Assembly: GCF_004362245.1 (NCBI RefSeq)
Contig: NZ_SNWM01000006.1
Coordinates: 248,001 to 312,000 of the forward strand
Direction: 5' to 3'
From: Pedobacter duraquae
GTDB taxonomy: Bacteria; Bacteroidota; Bacteroidia; Sphingobacteriales; Sphingobacteriaceae
Length of the DNA: 64,000 nt
A model generated the notes under the pieces. The model was given only the letters and a program-made list of their open reading frames with translations. It made no database searches and was not told the origin of the DNA. Positions 1 to 8,665 of the stretch are shown piece after piece. The position numbers were made by a program, and so were the translations under genes. Positions within the stretch are counted from its first letter, which is position 1. Each line of letters starts with the position of its first letter.

Positions 1-2631
1 GGCAAGTAATGCGATGCCCAGGGTACCAAATCCTTCACTTTGATTTTCCTGATCACCTGCCCAGGTGTAACTTACACCAACTGGGGTTTTAAGCTTGCCG
101 TTCTTCTGTAACTCCGCTAGTTTTTCCTGAAATTCAGCAACCACCGTTCCTGTTGGACGCCCTATAGATTGCGCTTTAACAGATACAGAAGTGGATTTGT
201 CAAGACGTTCTAACTGACTTGGTCCGGAACTTTCGGTTATGGATGCAAATTGAGAAAGCTTGATTGACTCACCTGTAGCGTTTACAAAATTTAGGTTTCT
301 TACGTCATCAATGTTTTTACGGTTAAAATCCTGGTATTGGATATTAATGTCGTACTCGTATTCTCCTTTTCGATATTTTCCGTCGGTATTACCGCTAAAA
401 GCCGTCTGCATTGTAGTACCTACAGTTTGCAACGTTAGTCCCAACGCAGACATTTTATCACGATCTACCTGTACGTTAATCTCAGGAGTTCCTTTTTCTA
501 CAGATAATTTAATTTCAGTTGCACCTTCTATACTGCCAAGTACTTTTTGCGCACCTTCGGCATATTTTAAAGCACTGTCAAGGTCGGAACCCATTACAAC
601 CAATTGAATAGGTGCATTTTCAGCGATACCTAGAATACTAATTGGAACAGTTTTTACTTTAGCTCCGACAAGTTGTTTAGCCAGTGCGCGACTGATTTTT
701 GTAGCATAAATATCTGAAGAGACTCCTTCACGCTTATCGCGTTCCACCAATTTGACATTGATTTCTGATTTATATGCTGTAGCTTGTGTTCCACCAAAAT
801 CGCCACTCGCCTGACCAACAGTTGTGATCAATTGTGTGATTTCCTTTTGTTTATGCAAAAACTCTTCCGCCCTTTGGGTAAACCCATTTGTTTGTTGTAA
901 AGAGGCATCTTTTGGCAACTCAATTTGAATTAAGAATTCACCTTTATCTGATTTCGGGAAGAACTCAGATCCAATAAATCCACCTACAGCCAGATACATG
1001 GCAGCAAAAAATAGAATAATAACTGTAAATATTGTTCTTCTTTTATGATTCAGCGACCAGGTAAGGATTGCTGTAATCCAAAGTGTGAACTTTTTGAGTT
1101 GTTTTTCGAACCATAAAATAAAACGGCCAAATACGTTTTTGCCTTCTATATGCTCGAGTTTACCGAATCTCGAGAATAACAATGGAACAATAGTAAACGA
1201 AGCCACCAAAGATATTAGTGTTGCGATAATAACAACCACACAAAACTGGCGTAAGATATTAGACACCAGCCCAGAGCTGATCGCAATAGGGAAGAATACA
1301 ACTACAATAACAAGTGTGATCGATACAACCGTGAAACCAATTTCTCTAGTTGCATCAGATGCCGCTCGCACTTTGTTTTTACCCATCTCCATGTGACGCT
1401 GGATATTCTCGAGCACCACGATGGCATCATCGACAAGAATCCCGACAACCAGTGATAGACCGAGTAGCGACATGAGGTTTAAGGTAAATCCGAAAAGGCT
1501 GATACCGATAAAGGTCGCAATTAATGAAGCCGGTATAGATACCATTACGATTAGCGCATTACGCAAACTGTGTAGGAAAAATAGCATCACAAAAGCAACA
1601 AGTACTACCGCAAGAATTAAGTCGTGGATTACAGCATCTGCAGATTCAAGTGTAAAAATTGAGCTGTCGTTTACAATTTTGATATCGAGTTTATTTCCTG
1701 CATACTCAGTTTTTAGCTTCGCAATAGCAGCATGAACACCCTTACTAACTTCTACTGCGTTTGCATCACTTTGTTTTATGATTTGAATCGCGATTGCACC
1801 TTTTCTGTCGATTCTGGCAAGTTTTTCAGTTTCTTTTTGTGCATCCTGTACATCGCCTACATCTGACAAACGAATTTGTGCACCATCTTTACCAGTTGTT
1901 AAAACTAGATTTCTCAACTCGTCTATATTCCTATATTTTCCTGATAAACGAATTAATACATCAGAATTTTCCGTTTTGACACTTCCTGTAGGGAAATCCA
2001 AATTCGAACTTAGGATCATTTGCTGTACCTGAGGCACAGAAAGATTATATCCTTGAAGTTTGTTTGCATCTAAGGCAACTTGGATTTCGCGTTCCGATCC
2101 ACCAATTAAATTTACCTGAGCAATACCTGAAACTCTAGAAATTACAGGCGCAATCCGCTTGTCAATTAAATCATAAAACGTAATATCGTCCATGTTAGCC
2201 GACGCCGACATTGTGATTACTGGTAAATCATCCAAAGAGAATTTACTTAAGGAAGGTGTTTTAACATCTTCCGGTAAATCAGCCAGAATCGCATTCACTT
2301 TACGCTGTGCATCATTTAAGGAGATATCGATATTCGCGTTATTCGTTAGCGTAATCGTTACTGTCGATAAACTTTCAAATGATACTGAATTAATTTTCTT
2401 GATATTTTCCATCGAAGATACCGCATCTTCAATTTTTTTAGTTACCGTATTTTCTACTTCATTAGGAGACGCTCCAGGGTAGATGGTTGAAATAGAAACA
2501 ACGTTGTTTGAGAATTTTGGAAGTAATTCGTAGCCCAACGAAAAGTAACTAAGTAGCCCCAGCAAGGTAAGTGCAGTGAAAACTACAATTACAAGCGATG
2601 GCCTTTTTATAGATATATCTGTTATCTTCAT
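1..2631 (-). CDS. RND efflux pump inner-membrane transporter (partial)
   Basis: This is the inner-membrane proton antiporter of a tripartite RND pump, of the AcrB/HAE1 type. I translated 877 codons from the ATG at 2629-2631; the frame is open to the left edge, so about 150-170 C-terminal residues are missing compared with the usual 1,030-1,050. A first membrane segment lies at residues 10-30, a porter domain follows, and the TM4 motif with the adjacent aspartates (D401, D402) used for proton relay is intact, which favours drug-type over metal-type pumps. It is the last gene of a leftward operon, 24 bases after the membrane fusion protein gene. The exported substrate cannot be told from sequence. 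Confidence 0.93.
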   Translation of the reverse strand, partial: MKITDISIKRPSLVIVVFTALTLLGLLSYFSLGYELLPKFSNNVVSISTIYPGASPNEVENTVTKKIEDAVSSMENIKKINSVSFESLSTVTITLTNNANIDISLNDAQRKVNAILADLPEDVKTPSLSKFSLDDLPVITMSASANMDDITFYDLIDKRIAPVISRVSGIAQVNLIGGSEREIQVALDANKLQGYNLSVPQVQQMILSSNLDFPTGSVKTENSDVLIRLSGKYRNIDELRNLVLTTGKDGAQIRLSDVGDVQDAQKETEKLARIDRKGAIAIQIIKQSDANAVEVSKGVHAAIAKLKTEYAGNKLDIKIVNDSSIFTLESADAVIHDLILAVVLVAFVMLFFLHSLRNALIVMVSIPASLIATFIGISLFGFTLNLMSLLGLSLVVGILVDDAIVVLENIQRHMEMGKNKVRAASDATREIGFTVVSITLVIVVVFFPIAISSGLVSNILRQFCVVVIIATLISLVASFTIVPLLFSRFGKLEHIEGKNVFGRFILWFEKQLKKFTLWITAILTWSLNHKRRTIFTVIILFFAAMYLAVGGFIGSEFFPKSDKGEFLIQIELPKDASLQQTNGFTQRAEEFLHKQKEITQLITTVGQASGDFGGTQATAYKSEINVKLVERDKREGVSSDIYATKISRALAKQLVGAKVKTVPISILGIAENAPIQLVVMGSDLDSALKYAEGAQKVLGSIEGATEIKLSVEKGTPEINVQVDRDKMSALGLTLQTVGTTMQTAFSGNTDGKYRKGEYEYDINIQYQDFNRKNIDDVRNLNFVNATGESIKLSQFASITESSGPSQLERLDKSTSVSVKAQSIGRPTGTVVAEFQEKLAELQKNGKLKTPVGVSYTWAGDQENQSEGFGTLGIALLA

Positions 2632-2655
2632 TTTATTTTATTATTTCGTAAGGTG

Positions 2656-3723
2656 TTATTTCACTACACTAACAGCCATGCCGTTTGCCAAATTGATTTG
2701 ACCGCTTGTTATTACGGTTTCACCTTCTTTTAGTCCATCAAGGATTTCTACATTCTCGCCCAAAATACGACCTGAAACTACAGTTCGGGTTTTTGCAGTA
2801 TTGTTTGTTTTATCCAGAATGTAAACTTGATTGCTGCTTACGCTACCTACAAATGAAGTGCGTGGAATAAGGATACTTGGTGCCTGTTGAGGGAAATTGA
2901 ATACGGCAGTTCCGTACATCCCTGCTTTTAAGCTGCCTTTATTGTTGTTTGCTACCTCAATTTCTATAGGAAAGTTTAGGGTCTCGTCGGCTTTAGAAGC
3001 AATGAAAGTTATTTTTCCGGAGAATTTGTCACTTGGAAATACAGACGATTTGATGTTGATCTTATCTCCAACTTTAAGGTTGGCCACTTGTGATTCATTC
3101 ACATTGACTCTCAACTTTAAGCTGGAAACATCAACTAATTCGAATAGTTTAGTGCCCTGGGTATTCACAAATGCACCGACCTCAATATATTTTTTGTTTA
3201 CTATTCCGTTGATTGGAGATTTAATGTTTGCATCACTTAGCCTTCTCTGCGATGCCTGTAAGCGCAGTTTTGCGTTTCTGGTAGTTAATTTTGCTTGATC
3301 TAACTGTTGTTGTGTTACTCCACCAGTGCTGAAAGAACTTTGATACCTAGCTTCATCCTTCAATGCATTCTGATAGGTTGCTTCGGCAGTTTCTCTGTCG
3401 GTATTTATAATCTCGGCATCAACACGAGCTAATACCTGACCCTTGGTTACACGATCACCTTCTTCAACATAGATAGCTTTAACGCGGCCTGCATTTTCCG
3501 ACAAGAAGTCGATCTCTTTTTTAGGAATGAAGTTACCGTTAGCGCTGAAATCTAAGTCGACAACTTTTTTCTCTACATCTGCTACACGAACGGAAATAGC
3601 ACCACTTCCTTCAGCAATGAATGCAGTTTTCTCGGCATTTTTCTTTTTGTTGTTTGTAAGCACGAGATAAATCCCGCCAAGGGCAACAACTAAAACTACG
3701 ATTATGATAATTACTCTTTTCAT
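2656..3723 (-). CDS. RND efflux membrane fusion protein (HlyD/AcrA family)
   Basis: The 355-residue protein is the periplasmic adaptor joining the RND pump to the outer-membrane channel. It has one N-terminal hydrophobic segment (about residues 4-24) that serves as signal or membrane anchor, then a biotinyl-lipoyl-like half motif (VEEGDRVTKGQ, about residues 90-100), a coiled-coil hairpin rich in Ala, Gln and Arg (about 110-165), the second lipoyl half (NIKSPINGIV) and beta-barrel segments ending with the typical GLKEGETVITSGQ stretch. It sits 2 bases after the TolC-like gene and 24 before the pump gene, so the three are almost certainly one transcript. Confidence 0.95.
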   Translation of the reverse strand: MKRVIIIIVVLVVALGGIYLVLTNNKKKNAEKTAFIAEGSGAISVRVADVEKKVVDLDFSANGNFIPKKEIDFLSENAGRVKAIYVEEGDRVTKGQVLARVDAEIINTDRETAEATYQNALKDEARYQSSFSTGGVTQQQLDQAKLTTRNAKLRLQASQRRLSDANIKSPINGIVNKKYIEVGAFVNTQGTKLFELVDVSSLKLRVNVNESQVANLKVGDKINIKSSVFPSDKFSGKITFIASKADETLNFPIEIEVANNNKGSLKAGMYGTAVFNFPQQAPSILIPRTSFVGSVSSNQVYILDKTNNTAKTRTVVSGRILGENVEILDGLKEGETVITSGQINLANGMAVSVVK

Positions 3724-3725
3724 GT

Positions 3726-5060
3726 CTATTTTAATAGTGATTTTATATTTCCGTTTGATTTGATTAATTGTATTTCGGCGATGCGGTAATTAAGCAGTGC
3801 CTGGGTATAGCTGTTTTGCGCATCAGTTAATGCATTTTCGGTATCCAGAAGATCTGTCAATGCTGCCAATCCATTGTTGTAGTTGTTTTGTGTGCTCTTG
3901 TAAATTTCCTGAGCAAGCGTAACATTTTGACGTTGAGAATTGATGGTGTTGATGCTGTTCCTGATTTGGATCTTTGCATTTTCGTAAGCCAGATTCAACG
4001 AGTTTGATGTTTGTCTTCTGTCTTCATCAGCCTTCAGGATATCAACATTAGCCTGTCTTACTTTAGATCGGGTGATGAATCCGTTAAAAATAGGAACTTT
4101 TAACGTGATACCGATTGCCGAAGCATCATACCAGAATGCTGTGCTGTTTTTGCTTTTGAAAAGATCAAATTTATCGCTCTGCCCGGTATAAGAATAGTTT
4201 CCTGTCAGGGATAGATTTGGGTAGTATTCAGAAAGGTAGGCTTTTCTTTGCAATACCAATAGTTCTCTTTGAATATCCAATAACTGCATTTCAGTTCTGC
4301 CTTTCATGTTGAGACTGTCAGGGAAAATTTCCGATGACTGCACCTCGGTCAATTCTGTTGCGGGAAGAACGATCTCTGTTGCTACCGGCATGCCCATATA
4401 GAATTTCAATTGATTTTCCAGTTGATTAACGCCATTTATCGTTTGCTCGCGTTGCGTTTCCAGATTGGTTAGGTTTACTTTGATCCTGTCTACATCAATC
4501 TTCTTGGCTAATCCATTTTGATATTGATTGGAAATGATCTTTTGAATGATTTTGACATTTTTGATATTGGTATCAATCACATTGAGCTGCTGCCTGTTTA
4601 CGAGTACCTGATAATAAGCGTTAGCTACTTGTTCTATTACCTGTTCTTCAGTCAGATTTGCCGAAAGGTTGTAATAGCTTTCGCTGGTTTTCGCAGCTTT
4701 CAGGCCTGTAAATACAGTCTGGTTAAACAGTTGCTGGCTCAACTGAACACCTGCGGAGGCATTCCAGTTACGTCCGAGCTGGAAACTCATGTCGCCAACT
4801 ACCAACTGCCCGATGATCGGGTTATAAGTAAGTGAACCATTACCAGTTATTTGTGGTAGCGCCTGGCCTCTGATTTCTTCCGTTTTGTAACGGCCGCCAT
4901 CAATATCAAGCTTAGCCTTACGCACATTCACGCTGTTTTGTACAGCGTAGGTTACGGCTTCTTTCAAAGTTAGCCTTTGCTGTGCCCAGGTTAGGTTTGA
5001 TAGCAGTAACCCCAGAAGTATGAGCGAGGTTAGTCTTATCGATTTAGTGATTTGATTCAT
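3726..5060 (-). CDS. TolC-family outer-membrane efflux channel
   Basis: The 444-residue protein is the outer-membrane duct of the RND system. It starts with a Sec signal peptide (hydrophobic stretch about residues 11-26, ending TWAQ) and contains the two repeated helical OEP regions expected for TolC, with long heptad-rich helices around residues 130-220 and 340-440. The pattern of TAxNNYNNGLAALTDLL-like sequence near the C terminus is characteristic of the second repeat. It begins 19 bases after the stop of the nearer TetR gene and is followed within 2 bases by the adaptor gene, so the regulator, channel, adaptor and pump form one unit. Confidence 0.94.
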   Translation of the reverse strand: MNQITKSIRLTSLILLGLLLSNLTWAQQRLTLKEAVTYAVQNSVNVRKAKLDIDGGRYKTEEIRGQALPQITGNGSLTYNPIIGQLVVGDMSFQLGRNWNASAGVQLSQQLFNQTVFTGLKAAKTSESYYNLSANLTEEQVIEQVANAYYQVLVNRQQLNVIDTNIKNVKIIQKIISNQYQNGLAKKIDVDRIKVNLTNLETQREQTINGVNQLENQLKFYMGMPVATEIVLPATELTEVQSSEIFPDSLNMKGRTEMQLLDIQRELLVLQRKAYLSEYYPNLSLTGNYSYTGQSDKFDLFKSKNSTAFWYDASAIGITLKVPIFNGFITRSKVRQANVDILKADEDRRQTSNSLNLAYENAKIQIRNSINTINSQRQNVTLAQEIYKSTQNNYNNGLAALTDLLDTENALTDAQNSYTQALLNYRIAEIQLIKSNGNIKSLLK

Positions 5061-5079
5061 TCTTATTTGTTTTGGAGTA

Positions 5080-5688
5080 TTATTTTTTTAAACCGTTAAT
5101 GAAAATGCCGGATAAAGCGATCTGCTTATCCAACATGTCTTTCAAGTCCTTTTTGTTAGGGAAAAGTTCTTTATTGCCATGCATAATACATAGAGAGGTG
5201 ATGCCTGACTGACTAGCCAAATACAGTTCAGTTACTTTAGGCACGTCAATAGCTTTAATTTCACCCTTGTCTATGGCATTTTGAAAAATCTGACCGTGAA
5301 ATTCCAGGCTTTTTCCTTTCATAGCTACGATATGCTCGCGGAGTTCAGGAGAATTTAACGAAGAATCTGGGCTCCCGCCACTTAAATGCAGCATGTAATA
5401 CCGCTGGAAGTAATGATGGCCAGTATTGATGAAATTAACCAATGTCTCTTCAAGTGCTGCGTCACGGTGATATACTTTGCTTAACGCTTCGAAATAGTCT
5501 TTGAAAATTTTATCTACAACACCAAGAATCAAGCTGCTCTTGTCGGGGAAATAATAATATAAGGACGGTTTTGAAACCGAGAGATCATCTGCGATCTCAT
5601 TCATCGTTGTTTTATTAATGCCGAAATGAATGAAACGCTTTATAGCCCCCTCAATAATCAGCTCCCTCTTTTTATCTGTCTCTACCAT
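5080..5688 (-). CDS. TetR/AcrR transcriptional regulator, first gene of the RND operon
   Basis: The 202-residue protein has a TetR DNA-binding domain at residues 8-55, with the helix-turn-helix read as TTMNEIADDLSVSKPSLYYYFPDKSSL, and a C-terminal ligand and dimer domain. It is the first gene of the leftward run leading to tolC-, hlyD- and RND-type genes, so the likely role is autorepression and ligand-dependent control of the pump. The protein clearly resembles the product of the gene immediately upstream (5801-6409) in both length and HTH sequence, so the two look like a local duplication. The inducing ligand is unknown. Confidence 0.93.
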   Translation of the reverse strand: MVETDKKRELIIEGAIKRFIHFGINKTTMNEIADDLSVSKPSLYYYFPDKSSLILGVVDKIFKDYFEALSKVYHRDAALEETLVNFINTGHHYFQRYYMLHLSGGSPDSSLNSPELREHIVAMKGKSLEFHGQIFQNAIDKGEIKAIDVPKVTELYLASQSGITSLCIMHGNKELFPNKKDLKDMLDKQIALSGIFINGLKK

Positions 5689-5800
5689 TCTACTGTTTTA
5701 CTTTCTGACTTTTTTATTTGTAAGGTCAAAAATACGACACAGAAAATTGGATCAGCAAATTTAACGAGCTAAATGATTAATATTACAATTTTATGACTGA

Positions 5801-6409
5801 TTAATTTGGTTTTAATCCCGATAAAAAGATTTCTGCAAACTTTTTCTCTTTGAAGAAGATTTGCTTGAACTGATCTTTGGTAGGGAAAATCTTGCGTTCT
5901 TTATTTAAGATATTAAAATGAATGCCCGTCAATGCTTCAACGAAAATTTCCGCAGTGACTTGAATATCATCAATTTTAAGTTCTGACGATGAAACGCCGC
6001 GTTCGAATACGCCTACAATGATTTTCATTTCAAAATCTTTGGCCCTATTGAATTTCTCCAGTAAGTCTGCTGGTAATTCTGCCGGACCTGCCATTTTAGT
6101 GAATTCTATCAGATTGTAATATTTTTGGATATATCCCTGACGTTTCTGTAATAAAGTCAGGATTCCCTCGGTGCAAGTCGCAGTTTTCTCAACAGATTTT
6201 AACAGGTCTTTGCTAATGGTGTGCATCACATTTTCGATCACACTTACATACAAACTCAGTTTGTCAGGAAAATAATAATATAAAAGTGCTTTGGAGAATG
6301 AAATATCTTTCGCTATTTCAGTCATAGTAGTTTTTGCAAGTCCGTAATGCGCAAATCTTTTTAACGCAGCACTGATGATCAATAGTTTTTTCTTGTCGTG
6401 GTTTTCCAT
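5801..6409 (-). CDS. TetR/AcrR transcriptional regulator, paralogue of the neighbour
   Basis: I place the start at the ATG at 6407-6409, giving 202 residues, exactly the length of the adjacent TetR protein; an in-frame start 35 codons further upstream would add a poorly conserved hydrophobic extension and is unlikely. A purine-rich GGGGA lies about 9 bases before the chosen ATG. The HTH (TTMTEIAKDISFSKALLYYYFPDKLSL) falls at residues 25-51. A spacer of 112 bases separates it from the next TetR gene, which heads the RND operon. Whether it controls the same operon is inference from position only. On the other side it is divergent from murB. Confidence 0.9.
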   Translation of the reverse strand: MENHDKKKLLIISAALKRFAHYGLAKTTMTEIAKDISFSKALLYYYFPDKLSLYVSVIENVMHTISKDLLKSVEKTATCTEGILTLLQKRQGYIQKYYNLIEFTKMAGPAELPADLLEKFNRAKDFEMKIIVGVFERGVSSSELKIDDIQVTAEIFVEALTGIHFNILNKERKIFPTKDQFKQIFFKEKKFAEIFLSGLKPN

Positions 6410-6520
6410 ACTAATTATCCCCGAGTGTTCCCGCTTCCCTTCTTGTCTGGGTACAATCGACACGTAAATTATGAAAAAAATTAAACAAACTTTAAGATAT
6501 TTATTGCCCTGCATAACATT

Positions 6521-6528
6521 TATCTTTG
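6521..6528 (+). promoter_or_regulatory. Probable -7 element for murB
   Basis: The octamer TATCTTTG fits the Bacteroidota -7 consensus TAnnTTTG. It lies 23 bases before the murB ATG, giving an expected leader of about 20 bases. I see no convincing TTTG box at the expected distance upstream, so this is a half-supported promoter. Confidence 0.45.
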
Positions 6529-6551
6529 CTTAAAGTTTTAACGGAGTTACT

Positions 6552-7571
6552 ATGAATCCTTTGATAAAAGAAAACCAATCACTTAAAAGTAGCAACACAT
6601 TCGCTATTGATGTCAATGCCAGGTATTTTGCTGAGATCAATTCAATAGCTGATCTGCACGAATTGCTAAATAGCACTCAAATTCGTACTGAAGCATTGCT
6701 TATTGTTGGTGGTGGGAGTAATATTTTATTTACAAAGGATTTTGATGGGCTTGTAGTTAAAATGAATATCCATGGTATCGAGGTAAAAGAGAGCAGAGAT
6801 GACGTGTTTGTTAACGCCGGAGCGGGTGTGAAGTGGCATGATCTGGTTTTGTTTTGTGTGAAGCACGATTTTGCAGGCATAGAAAACCTGAGTCTGATTC
6901 CTGGTACTGTTGGCGCGTCACCGATCCAGAACATCGGTGCCTATGGTGTTGAGCTGAAAGACGTTTTCTATTCTTGCGAAGCAATTGATATTGCTACAGG
7001 TGATATTCGTACTTTTTTTTATGAAGATTGCCGATTTGGTTATAGGGAGAGTGTTTTTAAAAATGAATATAAAGGCAAGTATGTCATAACAAGTGTGTGT
7101 TATCGCCTAAGTAAAGTTCCTAATCTCAATATCCAGTATGGAGCAATAGCTGCCGAACTAAAAGCACGTGGAATTCTCGAGCCTACAATAACTGATATCT
7201 CTACTGTTGTTTCAGCAATCAGGGTATCGAAATTGCCTGATCCATCCACCATTGGTAATGCGGGAAGTTTTTTTAAAAATCCAGTAATCGATGAGGCTAG
7301 TTTTGTCCCTGTGCTTGATGCTTTTCCAGATGTTGTACATTATCCTGCCGGGCAAGGGCTGGTTAAGCTGGCTGCAGGATGGCTGATTGAGGCGTGTGGT
7401 TTTAAGGGAATGGTATCCGGACATACCGGTACCTGGAAAAACCAGGCGCTGGTATTAGTCAATCATGGTGGGGCTACTGGTGCTGAAGTGTATAATTTCT
7501 CAGAAACAATTATTGAAACAGTACAGGCCAAATTTGGTATTCGCCTGGAACGGGAAGTAAATATTTTGTGA
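6552..7571 (+). CDS. murB: UDP-N-acetylenolpyruvoylglucosamine reductase
   Basis: MurB reduces UDP-GlcNAc-enolpyruvate to UDP-N-acetylmuramate with NADPH and FAD, the second committed step of peptidoglycan synthesis, in the cytosol. The 339-residue sequence is full length for a type I MurB. The FAD-binding motif GGGSNILF is at about residues 52-59, followed by GAGVKWHDL and SLIPGTVGASPIQNIGAYG, which includes the substrate and flavin-contacting residues. The catalytic serine region is GNAGSFFKNP, and the C-terminal catalytic glutamate would be in the GAEVYNFSE segment. It is a single gene between a divergent TetR gene and an ECF sigma factor gene. Confidence 0.97.
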   Translation: MNPLIKENQSLKSSNTFAIDVNARYFAEINSIADLHELLNSTQIRTEALLIVGGGSNILFTKDFDGLVVKMNIHGIEVKESRDDVFVNAGAGVKWHDLVLFCVKHDFAGIENLSLIPGTVGASPIQNIGAYGVELKDVFYSCEAIDIATGDIRTFFYEDCRFGYRESVFKNEYKGKYVITSVCYRLSKVPNLNIQYGAIAAELKARGILEPTITDISTVVSAIRVSKLPDPSTIGNAGSFFKNPVIDEASFVPVLDAFPDVVHYPAGQGLVKLAAGWLIEACGFKGMVSGHTGTWKNQALVLVNHGGATGAEVYNFSETIIETVQAKFGIRLEREVNIL

Positions 7572-7735
7572 CAATGGTCTCAAGTTGTTCATTATCAGTT
7601 TGATTTTGTTCGTTTTAGTCACGTCCCTTTTCTTTGGTACATATCTTGTATAAGGATTAACAGACAGATTTAAACATTTAAGGAGAGCCACTTTATTCCT
7701 TTCTTGTTAGTCTTAACCCTTAAAATTAAAACATT

Positions 7736-8266
7736 ATGACCAAAAATGAATTTAATCTCCAGTTAAACAACCATTCGGGCTCCCTTCAGTCATTCGCTTT
7801 AAATTTTACTAAAGATATTGAAGATGCCAATGATTTGGTTCAAGATACGATGTTGAAAGCTGTAACTTATTATAGCAAATTTAAAGAAGGTACTAATTTA
7901 AAAGGGTGGTTGTTTACCATCATGAAGAACACTTTCATCAACAATTATAGACGTCTGGTTAAAACAAATTCATTGATCACGCAGTCAGACGAAATCTCTT
8001 CATCTAACTTAAGATATAGTGCTACAAAAAATGCCAGTGATAGTAAATTCATTATCGGCGATATCAACAAAGCATTGTCTACACTTCAGCCTGAATATTA
8101 TGTGCCTTTCATGAAATATTTTGAAGGGTATAAATATCATGAAATTGCTGAAATGTTAGAGATACCTATTGGAACAGTAAAAACAAGGATTCATGTAGCA
8201 CGTCAAATCCTTAAGAAATATTTAAAAACATATTCTAAAGATATTCTTGGTGCGGATATCGTTTAG
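7736..8266 (+). CDS. ECF-type RNA polymerase sigma factor, no adjacent anti-sigma
   Basis: The 176-residue protein has sigma region 2 (about residues 15-80, with DANDLVQDTMLKA and the NLKGWLFTIMKNTFINNYRR helix that contacts the -10 region) and sigma region 4 (about 115-165, with YHEIAEMLEIPIGTVKTRIHVARQIL as its helix-turn-helix). No FecR, zinc-finger or other anti-sigma gene is next to it, so its control must lie elsewhere or be transcriptional. A strong hairpin terminator follows. Such lone ECF factors are common in this phylum; I cannot name its regulon. Confidence 0.94.
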   Translation: MTKNEFNLQLNNHSGSLQSFALNFTKDIEDANDLVQDTMLKAVTYYSKFKEGTNLKGWLFTIMKNTFINNYRRLVKTNSLITQSDEISSSNLRYSATKNASDSKFIIGDINKALSTLQPEYYVPFMKYFEGYKYHEIAEMLEIPIGTVKTRIHVARQILKKYLKTYSKDILGADIV

Positions 8267-8288
8267 AAATATACACATCTATCTGTTA

Positions 8289-8320
8289 AGAGCGTTTGCC
8301 TATAAGCAAGCGCTTTTTTT
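8289..8320 (+). terminator. Rho-independent terminator after the sigma factor gene
   Basis: A 9-bp stem, AGCGTTTGC at 8291-8299 with GCAAGCGCT at 8306-8314 (one G-T pair), closes a 6-base loop and runs directly into a tract of seven Ts. It is 23 bases after the sigma factor stop codon. Confidence 0.85.
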
Positions 8321-8402
8321 GTGCGAAAATGAAAGCTGATTAGTAAGGTCAAAAAGCTATTTTTGATCTTTATTCAATATACAATCACCATTATCCGCTT
8401 AA

Positions 8403-8630
8403 ATGCTTAACTATACCAAACAGCAGCTCGCGCTTCGAAACGGGCAGGACAAACCAGAAATTTGGGTTGCCTATCTTGGCATAATCTACGATGTTACCGA
8501 AAGCAGGTTGTGGAGGAACGGTAAGCATTATGAGCATTGGGCAGGGCAGGACCTTACTGAAGAAATTGGTGATGCGCCACATACTGCCTCCGTATTTGAG
8601 AAATTTGTGGTAGTGGGAGCTCTAGTATAA
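8403..8630 (+). CDS. Small cytochrome-b5-like heme/steroid-binding domain protein
   Basis: This 75-residue protein is made of one cytochrome-b5-like domain of the short bacterial type. Visible family features are the start YTKQQLALRNGQDKPEIWVAYLGIIYDVT, then NGKHYEHWAGQDLTEEI and GDAPH, which carry the histidines likely to contact heme. There is no signal peptide or membrane anchor, so it should be a soluble cytosolic protein. Its partner is unknown and its neighbours (a sigma factor and a sugar kinase) do not help. A perfect 11-bp hairpin follows the stop. Family assignment is fairly sure; actual heme binding is inference. Confidence 0.8.
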   Translation: MLNYTKQQLALRNGQDKPEIWVAYLGIIYDVTESRLWRNGKHYEHWAGQDLTEEIGDAPHTASVFEKFVVVGALV

Positions 8631-8631
8631 G

Positions 8632-8665
8632 ACAGCAGCTCATTGCTGAGCTGCTGTAAGTTTTT
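8632..8665 (+). terminator. Hairpin terminator between cytochrome-b5-like gene and pfkB gene
   Basis: Perfect 11-bp arms, ACAGCAGCTCA at 8632-8642 and TGAGCTGCTGT at 8647-8657, close a 4-base loop. A run of five Ts follows three bases later and overlaps the stop codon of the convergent kinase gene. It probably ends transcription from both sides. Confidence 0.75.

Noticed and set aside
5774..5805. Direct repeats TGATTAAT between the two TetR genes as an operator
   Set aside because: The second copy overlaps the stop codon of the upstream TetR gene, the spacing (24 bases) is unusual and TetR operators are normally inverted repeats.
6410..6514. Longer N terminus of the second TetR protein
   Set aside because: The added 35 residues are hydrophobic and basic, unlike any TetR start, and the internal ATG gives the same length as the paralogue.
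8349..8366. TCAAAAA/TTTTTGA inverted repeat before the cytochrome-b5-like gene
   Set aside because: The arms are mostly A and T, short, and not followed by a T tract; chance in AT-rich spacer is likely.
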